NCBI GenBank assembly: GCA_030671565.1 | Contig: DAOVIC010000041.1 | Coordinates: forward strand, 1-11,724 | From: Anaerohalosphaeraceae bacterium | Lineage (GTDB): Bacteria; Planctomycetota; Phycisphaerae; Sedimentisphaerales; Anaerohalosphaeraceae | Direction: 5' to 3' | DNA: 11,724 nucleotides | Notes under the pieces: model-generated | What the model was told of the DNA's origin: nothing | Database searches by the model: none | Seen by the model: the letters and a program-made list of their open reading frames with translations, nothing else | Translations under genes and position numbers: made by a program | Part shown: positions 7,455 to 11,724 of the stretch, piece by piece | How positions within the stretch are numbered: position 1 is the first letter of the stretch | How the letters are laid out: each line of letters opens with the position of its first letter

Positions 7455-7913
7455 CTATTCAGCTTCTTTTTTGCTTATCAATTCGTATAGCTCTTCCGGT
7501 GAGTCTGCGTTTTGGAGCTTTTGCTTGAAATCTTCATCAAGCATCATCCTGCTTATCCTTGCCAGTGCCTGGATGTGTGGTCCGGTTCGGTCTATCGGGC
7601 TTGCAAGAAGTACGATGATAGAAACGGGTTTTCCGTCGATGCTGTCAAACTCTATCGGTTTTTTTGCGATTCCGATAGCCATTACCAGTTCGTCAACTCC
7701 GTTACATTTTCCGTGGGGCACCGCGATCGCTGATCCTATTCCTGTGCTTCGCGTCTGCTCTCTTACCAGAACTGCTTCAAGGACACAATCTCTGTCATTC
7801 AATTGACTGCTTGCTGCAAGTAGATCAACAAGCTCAGTTATGGCACTGTCTTTATCGCCCCCTTCGAGGGGTACTTTAACACAGGTCGGCTGGAGGATTT
7901 GTGTAAGGATCAT
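7455..7913 (-). CDS. PTS IIA component, nitrogen/fructose type (PTS_EIIA_2)
   Basis: The product is 152 aa, a single EIIA type-2 domain of normal length. The phosphorylatable histidine is H67 in SAIAVPHGK. Family hallmarks are the upstream REQTRSTGIG segment and the downstream IVLLASP. No IIB or IIC domain is fused and no transporter is adjacent, which favours a regulatory IIA-Ntr-like (PtsN) role over sugar transport. That is inference from context. The start ATG is at 7913, with purine-rich AAGGTG and GGAAA upstream on the minus strand. It lies downstream of the B12-fold gene on the same strand, but a terminator at 8010-8044 separates the two, so it probably has its own promoter in the 140-bp gap. 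Confidence 0.93.
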   Translation of the reverse strand: MILTQILQPTCVKVPLEGGDKDSAITELVDLLAASSQLNDRDCVLEAVLVREQTRSTGIGSAIAVPHGKCNGVDELVMAIGIAKKPIEFDSIDGKPVSIIVLLASPIDRTGPHIQALARISRMMLDEDFKQKLQNADSPEELYELISKKEAE

Positions 7914-8009
7914 ATTTAATTTTCCGCACCTTCTTATATTTTGACCGTCAATTTTACAGAAACGCCTAGAATACCGCTATCCTTGAAGCGTTACAACTTA
8001 TTTTTACCC

Positions 8010-8044
8010 AAAAAACCGTTCAAAATCGTTTTGGCTCTAAACGG
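8010..8044 (-). terminator. Rho-independent terminator after the B12-fold gene
   Basis: Read on the minus strand, CCGTT and AACGG form the outer stem, with an inner CAAAA-CGA-TTTTG hairpin and a 6-nt one-sided bulge, followed by six Ts (the A-run 8010-8015 on +). The stop codon of the gene lies only about 10 nt upstream. Confidence 0.7.
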
Positions 8045-8054
8045 AGCAGATATT

Positions 8055-8834
8055 TCATGCGTGGGCTTCTGCTTTTTCCGCTGTCCCTGCGCTCTGGGGT
8101 GCTTTAGGTTCCGTCTCAGTCGAATCTGTTGGAATGGTAGCTTCCTTTTTTCTTTTTCTCTTATTGATCGTCCTGCGCGGAGTGGGAAGCTCCTGGTTGT
8201 CAGAATTTGCGATGCGAACGGCTTCGTCCGGGGTTGGTGCGTAAAGATCCGCTCCGATTTCTTCCCAGAGGCCCTCTGCACGGTCAAAAACGCCGCCTGA
8301 AAGCATTATCTGCATCTGTGGGCATGCGTTTATCGTTTTGAGCTTGTCAATCAGCTGTCTTACGTCCGGAGCCTTCTTTGCCTGCATTCCGTATATAACC
8401 AGCATGGAGGGCTGATAGCTCTGTACGAATTCGGCTATGTCGTCATTGTTGACGCTGCTTCCGAGAAATCTCACTTCCCATCCGTTGCTTTCGAATAGAT
8501 CAGAGATCATCTGGGCGCCAAGTTCGCCTTGCTCGCTTGCAGAGCTGGAGACGACGATTTTTTTCTCAAGGAGGGGCTTTCTGGGCAGTTTGTTCTGGAG
8601 CTGGTCAACGATCATGCGGTTGATCCTGGTTGCGAAGGATTCCTGGGCGGAACTGATAATGTCCCGACGGTAAAGGCGATCAACTTCGTTCATAATGGGC
8701 CAGATCAGATCCATATATACCTGGTTGGCGGGAACACCGCTCTGAAGGGCTTCTTCGATCACAGTCCTGCAATAGCCCCGATTGCCATCAAGAAGTCCAC
8801 TGAGGTAACGGTCCAGTACATGTTCTTTAACCAT
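8055..8834 (-). CDS. B12-binding-fold protein with degenerate cobalamin motifs
   Basis: The product is 259 aa, with ATG 8834 and GGAG 8 nt upstream. Residues 5-83 resemble the four-helix B12-binding-2 cap. Residues 90-210 resemble the Rossmann-like B12-binding domain (KKIVVSSSASEQGELGAQM, SNGWEVRFLGSSV, VIYGMQAKKA, MLSGGVF, GADLYAPTPDEAV). The canonical DxHxxG is replaced by EQGELG (101-106), so the lower-ligand histidine is absent. The cap's usual W and EH residues read LY and ES (54-55, 65-66). The family includes methyltransferase corrinoid subunits and CarH-type light sensors. This one has no MerR or methyltransferase domain, but has a 45-residue basic then disordered tail (KRKRKK at about 223-228). 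A signalling role without classical base-off His-on B12 binding is inferred. Confidence 0.75.
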   Translation of the reverse strand: MVKEHVLDRYLSGLLDGNRGYCRTVIEEALQSGVPANQVYMDLIWPIMNEVDRLYRRDIISSAQESFATRINRMIVDQLQNKLPRKPLLEKKIVVSSSASEQGELGAQMISDLFESNGWEVRFLGSSVNNDDIAEFVQSYQPSMLVIYGMQAKKAPDVRQLIDKLKTINACPQMQIMLSGGVFDRAEGLWEEIGADLYAPTPDEAVRIANSDNQELPTPRRTINKRKRKKEATIPTDSTETEPKAPQSAGTAEKAEAHA

Positions 8835-8882
8835 CTCTATATCTCCATCTATTAAAAAATCAAAATTACTCTTTTATTAACC

Positions 8883-9036
8883 TTACCTATTTACCTATCT
8901 CGCTCTTTTTTTTCTACCACCTTTGTTAATCTAGGCAACATACGTAGCACAGGTAACTATGCTATCGGGAACGGGATAGAAAAATCTTTAGTTAAAATAG
9001 GTAGTTTGCGTAAGCGGGGCAATTTCAGGTAAATAG
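8883..9036. promoter_or_regulatory. Cluster of AGGTAA-type motifs, possible operator array
   Basis: TTACCTAT occurs twice head to tail (8883-8890, 8891-8898). The complementary orientation appears as AGGTAACTAT (8951-8960), AGGTAG (8999-9004) and AGGTAAATAG (9027-9036). The last is an exact reverse complement of 8887-8896. The cluster lies just upstream of the B12-fold gene. Binding by any regulator is inference. Confidence 0.4.
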
Positions 9037-9079
9037 ATGAAAGTGTTGTAACGGTATGTATTTGCAGGGTTTACGCGAG

Positions 9080-9147
9080 AAGGTGTTTTTAAGGCCCTAT
9101 AAAATGAAATGTCAAGGTGTTCCGGCCATTATAAAAAAAGAATTTTT
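9080..9147 (+). repeat. Imperfect 34-bp tandem direct repeat
   Basis: Two units start with AAGGTGTT (9080 and 9114). Each continues, after 2-5 nt, with GGCC and then ATAAAA. The first unit has GGCCCTATAAAA and the second GGCCATTATAAAA. The meaning is unknown; paired promoter-like or binding elements are possible. Confidence 0.45.
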
Positions 9148-9223
9148 AATTGTGACGCATCGATCTTATCCGGGTATTTGAGTGTATTTTTTGCAGCGGA
9201 TCGGTGTGAGAGGTACTTCAGAA

Positions 9224-9318
9224 GGGGATTCTGAAAAACTGTTCGCCTGCGGCAAAAAACCATTTGCCGGTAGATTTGGTCATACGTAACGGTTAAATTG
9301 TAAATTTTTCAGAGTGCT
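9224..9318 (+). repeat. Dispersed intergenic repeat, copy 2 (95 bp)
   Basis: It is near-identical to copy 1 over the first 45 or so bases (ATTCTGAAAAACTGTTCGCC, then TGCGGCAAAAAA and CATTTGCCGGTA). The terminal TCTGAAAAA (9230-9238) and TTTTTCAGA (9305-9313) are perfect complements. The inner GGCAAA/TTTGCC pair is kept. Same orientation as the other copies. Confidence 0.85.
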
Positions 9319-9366
9319 CAAAAATTCTTTTTCAAAGGGAGCGAGCAAAACACCGATATTTAAATA

Positions 9367-9441
9367 GGGTGTTCTGAAAAGCTGTTCGCCGGTATGTTAC
9401 GGCTATGCGTAACGGTTAAATTGTAAGTTATTCAGAGTGCT
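9367..9441 (+). repeat. Dispersed intergenic repeat, copy 3 (75 bp, internally deleted)
   Basis: It starts GGGTGTTCTGAAAAGCTG and shares with copy 2 the right end from GCGTAACGGTTAAATTGTAA to TTCAGAGTGCT. The inner hairpin is missing: TTCGCC joins directly to GGTA, removing about 20 bp between two GCC triplets. It ends 24 bp before the mlaE start. Confidence 0.85.
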
Positions 9442-9465
9442 TAATAGTGACTCTGCGAGGCCGCC

Positions 9466-10323
9466 TTGGGCGATCTTAGCACGTCAGAATCAGAACAGGT
9501 TGAAAGGGACGCTGTGCTCGAAATTATAGGTGCGATTACCATTAATAAGATTCATAATGCCGGCAAGTTTGCCAGATTCGGTGGCCGCTGCGCGGTATCG
9601 TGCGTCTCTTCGCTCTTTCAGCCCAAAACCTATCCCTTGATATGGAACCAGATGAACCTTATCGGAGTCCACAGTGTACCTGTCATCATGGTCACCGGCG
9701 CGTTTGTAGGTATGGTCCTTGCGGTGAATGCTTATGACCAGCTGGCAGGTATGGGGTTGGAAGAACGTCTGGGCGTTCTGATCAATATATCTGTAGTGAA
9801 GGAACTTGGGCCGGTTCTCGCGGCGGTGATGCTTGCAGGAAGGGTTGGGGGGGCTCTTACGGCAGAGCTTGGGACGATGAATGTTACCGAGCAGATATCG
9901 GCAGTTCGGAGCATGGGAAGCAATCCGATAAAACATCTGGTCGCGCCGCGTATTCTGGCGTGTCTTTTCCTTACGCCTTTCCTTATTATCTATGCGGACA
10001 TGTTGGGTATCCTTGGAGGTTATTTTGTCAGCGTTATCCAGCTTGATATTAACAGTGCTGCGTACTGGGAATACAGCGCACAAGGTGTTGAGATGTGGGA
10101 TGTCAATCTTGGCGTTATCAAAGGATTCTTTTTTGGCGGTGTGATCGCTTTGATAAGCTGCTACAAGGGTTTTACATGTCGCGAAGGTGCACAGGGAGTA
10201 GGCGAAGCATGTACCGAGGCTTTCGTGGGCAGTTTTATTTCTATCCTCGCTCTTAACTTCGCGTTTGCACTGGTCGCAAAAGCGATCTACAATACATTCT
10301 GGACACTTACTCCGCTCCTCTAG
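9466..10323 (+). CDS. mlaE: MlaE-type ABC transporter permease
   Basis: This is the inner-membrane permease of a lipid (phospholipid/mycolate-type Mce) transport system that maintains outer-membrane asymmetry. The product is 285 aa from TTG 9466, with GAGG 5 nt upstream. GTG 9514, preceded by AAAGGGA, is a credible alternative giving 269 aa; an in-frame stop at 9448 limits the start. The MlaE signature is intact: ELGPVLAAVMLAGRVGGAL then TAELGTMNVTEQI from about residue 113, followed by MGSNPIKHLVAPRILA. Five or so hydrophobic segments follow, with the family's GxxxGMVLA early helix. The ATPase gene lies 28 nt downstream in the same operon. Confidence 0.93.
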   Translation: MGDLSTSESEQVERDAVLEIIGAITINKIHNAGKFARFGGRCAVSCVSSLFQPKTYPLIWNQMNLIGVHSVPVIMVTGAFVGMVLAVNAYDQLAGMGLEERLGVLINISVVKELGPVLAAVMLAGRVGGALTAELGTMNVTEQISAVRSMGSNPIKHLVAPRILACLFLTPFLIIYADMLGILGGYFVSVIQLDINSAAYWEYSAQGVEMWDVNLGVIKGFFFGGVIALISCYKGFTCREGAQGVGEACTEAFVGSFISILALNFAFALVAKAIYNTFWTLTPLL

Positions 10324-10351
10324 TATTATCTGAAAAGGATACAACCGATAT

Positions 10352-11173
10352 ATGCAAAACGAAAACGGTGTTATTGCAGTAAAGAACCTGACCAAGGCCT
10401 TTGACGGGCGTGTGGTTCTGGAAGATATTTCGATGACGGCGGAAAAGGGCAAGACTACGGTCATCATCGGTCCCAGCGGTTGCGGAAAAACCGTTCTTAT
10501 GAAACACATGATCGTCCTGGAAAGGCCTACTTTGGGCGAAATCTATTTTCGCGGGCAGCGAATCGATGAGTTTAACGAACGACAATTGTCGCCGATACGC
10601 GCTCAATACGGATTTCTTTTTCAGGGCGGGGCACTTTTCGACAGCCTCACTGTCTACGAGAATATCATTTTTCCTATCAAGGAGCATAAAAAGATCAAGG
10701 ACTGGAAGGCCATCGGTGAACTTGTAAAGGTTAAGCTTGCGATGGTGGGTATGGATGGTTTTCAAAACCATTTTCCAGCTTCGCTGTCCGGCGGTCAGCG
10801 GAAAAGGGTAGCACTTGCTCGCGCGATCGCGATGGACCCGCATGTCATTCTCTATGACGAACCGACGACGGGGCTGGATCCGATCTATTCCGATGTTATC
10901 AATGAGTTGATCTTAAAGCTGCAACGCGAACTTAAGGTTACCAGTGTCGTCGTCACTCACGACATGAAAAGCGCCTACAAGATCGCCGATCACATTATCG
11001 TGCTCTACGATGGCAAGATCATCGCCGAAGGTGACGCTGATCATATTCGCAATCATCCGCATTCGGTCGTTCAGCAGTTTATTCACGGCAGGGTAAACGA
11101 AGCGGACCTTGAAGCATTGCGTCATGGCGGGACAAAATTCGAAACACAGTACGCCCCCGAAGATTTCAAGTGA
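10352..11173 (+). CDS. mlaF: MlaF-type ABC transporter ATPase
   Basis: The product is 273 aa, with ATG 10352 and AAAGGA about 12 nt upstream. It energises the MlaE permease. All ABC motifs are present: Walker A GPSGCGKT (40-47), a Q-loop in FLFQGGALFDSLTVYENI (the GALFDS stretch is typical of MlaF), signature LSGGQRKRVALARA (145 on), Walker B VILYDEP (165-171) with catalytic E170, and H-loop H203. Length and C-terminal extension are usual for MlaF. The operon ends here: no mlaD (MCE substrate-binding), mlaC or mlaB follows, and the next gene is convergent. The MCE partner must be encoded elsewhere. Confidence 0.95.
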   Translation: MQNENGVIAVKNLTKAFDGRVVLEDISMTAEKGKTTVIIGPSGCGKTVLMKHMIVLERPTLGEIYFRGQRIDEFNERQLSPIRAQYGFLFQGGALFDSLTVYENIIFPIKEHKKIKDWKAIGELVKVKLAMVGMDGFQNHFPASLSGGQRKRVALARAIAMDPHVILYDEPTTGLDPIYSDVINELILKLQRELKVTSVVVTHDMKSAYKIADHIIVLYDGKIIAEGDADHIRNHPHSVVQQFIHGRVNEADLEALRHGGTKFETQYAPEDFK

Positions 11174-11216
11174 TCGTTTTTTGGTCGTACTCTCGTAACA
11201 TGCAAATATTGCGCAT

Positions 11217-11252
11217 AAAAAAAGCCCCCAAACCGTTCGGCAGGGGGGCTTT
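11217..11252 (-). terminator. Strong terminator between mlaF and the SPFH gene
   Basis: AAAGCCCCC (11221-11229) and GGGGGCTTT (11244-11252) form a perfect 9-bp stem. The seven-A run at 11217-11223 gives a U-run for minus-strand transcripts, so it mainly ends the flotillin-like gene. On the plus strand only three Ts follow, so any role for mlaF would be weaker. Confidence 0.85.
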
Positions 11253-11272
11253 GATGTGTTTAAGGTCGTTTG

Positions 11273-11724
11273 CTATTTCGTGCCTTTGCTTCCCGCGGAT
11301 ATCTTCTCACGCAGGATCGTGCCCATCAGTGCGTCTGTCATGCCGTCTTTGCCGGATCCGCCTACCATTACTTCAGGCGTTATCTGGATATTATTTTCGG
11401 CGACAAGCTTCATGATCTCTATCAGGGCGGCGTTTTCCTGTCCGATCGCCTCGACGATCAACCGGTAAGCATCTGCCTTTGCCTGAGCGACGATCTTGAT
11501 CTGTTCTGCTTCTGCCTCGGCCTGGATAAGTATTTGTTTTTTCTCTTCGTCTGCGATCTTAACCGCGTACGCAGCCGTTGCAAGGCGTATTTCTTCTTCA
11601 GCTTCCTGCTTCGTCTTTTTAAGGGCCTTTTCAATTTCGGCAGCCTGTTGCTGCACCTCAAATGTTGCCTGCTCCTGCAATGCTATTTCGCGGTCCGTTT
11701 GCGTCTTGAGCAATGCACCAAGGC
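11273..11724 (-). CDS. Flotillin/SPFH-like protein, C-terminal part (gene cut by window edge)
   Basis: The frame is open to the right edge; about 150 C-terminal residues are visible. They form a long Glu/Ala/Lys/Gln coiled coil (EVQQQAAEIEKALKKTKQEA, then IQAEAEAEQIKIVAQAKADA) followed by a short region with VGGSGKDGMTDALMG and the end. EA-rich heptads with a Gly-rich tail are the flotillin signature downstream of the SPFH (band 7) domain, which would lie outside the window. Such proteins scaffold membrane microdomains. Convergence with mlaEF is suggestive of membrane biology but proves nothing. Assignment rests on coiled-coil style; another coiled-coil membrane protein is possible. Confidence 0.7.
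   Translation of the reverse strand, partial: LGALLKTQTDREIALQEQATFEVQQQAAEIEKALKKTKQEAEEEIRLATAAYAVKIADEEKKQILIQAEAEAEQIKIVAQAKADAYRLIVEAIGQENAALIEIMKLVAENNIQITPEVMVGGSGKDGMTDALMGTILREKISAGSKGTK

Larger units (their letters stand above)
8835..9465. other. 630-bp non-coding region upstream of mlaE and the B12-fold gene
   Basis: This is the divergent region. No ORF has credible coding character, and no tRNA or known riboswitch is seen. It holds AGGTAA-type motifs (8883-9036), a CTATC/GATAG inverted pair (8962-8966/8975-8979), an imperfect 34-bp tandem repeat (9080-9147) and dispersed repeat copies 2 and 3 (9224-9318, 9367-9441). Promoters for both flanking genes must lie here, but I cannot place them with confidence. 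Confidence 0.7.

Noticed and set aside
7941..8300. 119-codon plus-strand open frame
   Set aside because: It overlaps the terminator and the 3' part of the B12-fold gene in antisense and looks like a shadow frame.
1117..9441. CRISPR array or IS element ends
   Set aside because: Only three copies, two adjacent with an irregular spacer and one 8 kb away. No cas gene and no transposase is present, so neither label is supported.
8835..9465. Cobalamin riboswitch upstream of the B12-fold gene
   Set aside because: No B12-box-like conserved core was recognised, and the region is AT-rich with simple repeats.
9490..10509. 339-codon minus-strand open frame
   Set aside because: It spans the mlaE gene and the start of mlaF in antisense, and its composition is rich in Arg, His and Cys. 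The plus-strand products are unmistakable.

Overview
The window looks like a chromosomal segment of a Gram-negative, anaerobe-like bacterium. My best guess is a Planctomycetota member of the Phycisphaerae/Sedimentisphaerales type. This rests on gene content and style only: a second EF-G paralog, a DUF3417-type glucan phosphorylase, an outer-membrane lipid transport (Mla) pair, secreted Gly-rich proteins and moderate GC. No marker gene proves it. No rRNA, tRNA, CRISPR array, integrase or transposase gene was seen.

Layout. (1) Positions 1-981 (+): two tandem paralogous small membrane proteins (the first cut by the left edge) and an Xre-type repressor. All three overlap, and each downstream Shine-Dalgarno is embedded in the Gly-rich tail of the preceding gene. 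(2) 1220-3250 (-): an EF-G-2-like translational GTPase, converging on the first block across a bidirectional terminator and copy 1 of a dispersed repeat. (3) 3671-6286 (+): alpha-glucan phosphorylase with its own terminator. (4) 6449-7400 (+): a secreted Gly-rich/10-residue-repeat basic protein and a very small acidic lipoprotein. (5) 7455-8834 (-): a degenerate B12-binding-fold protein, then a terminator, then a PTS IIA (nitrogen/fructose type) protein. (6) 8835-9465: a 630-bp non-coding region holding repeated AGGTAA-type motifs, a 34-bp tandem repeat and repeat copies 2 and 3. (7) 9466-11173 (+): mlaE and mlaF. (8) 11273-end (-): the C-terminal part of a flotillin/SPFH-like protein, cut by the right edge.

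The most notable unexplained structure is a 75-97 bp intergenic repeat with imperfect terminal inverted repeats. It is present three times in the same orientation: once beside the EF-G stop codon and twice in front of mlaE. Other points of interest are the paralog/repressor cassette with glycine tails that double as ribosome-binding sites, and the B12-fold protein that has lost the usual cobalamin-ligating histidine motif. No single novel system is demonstrated. These are the leads the sequence supports.
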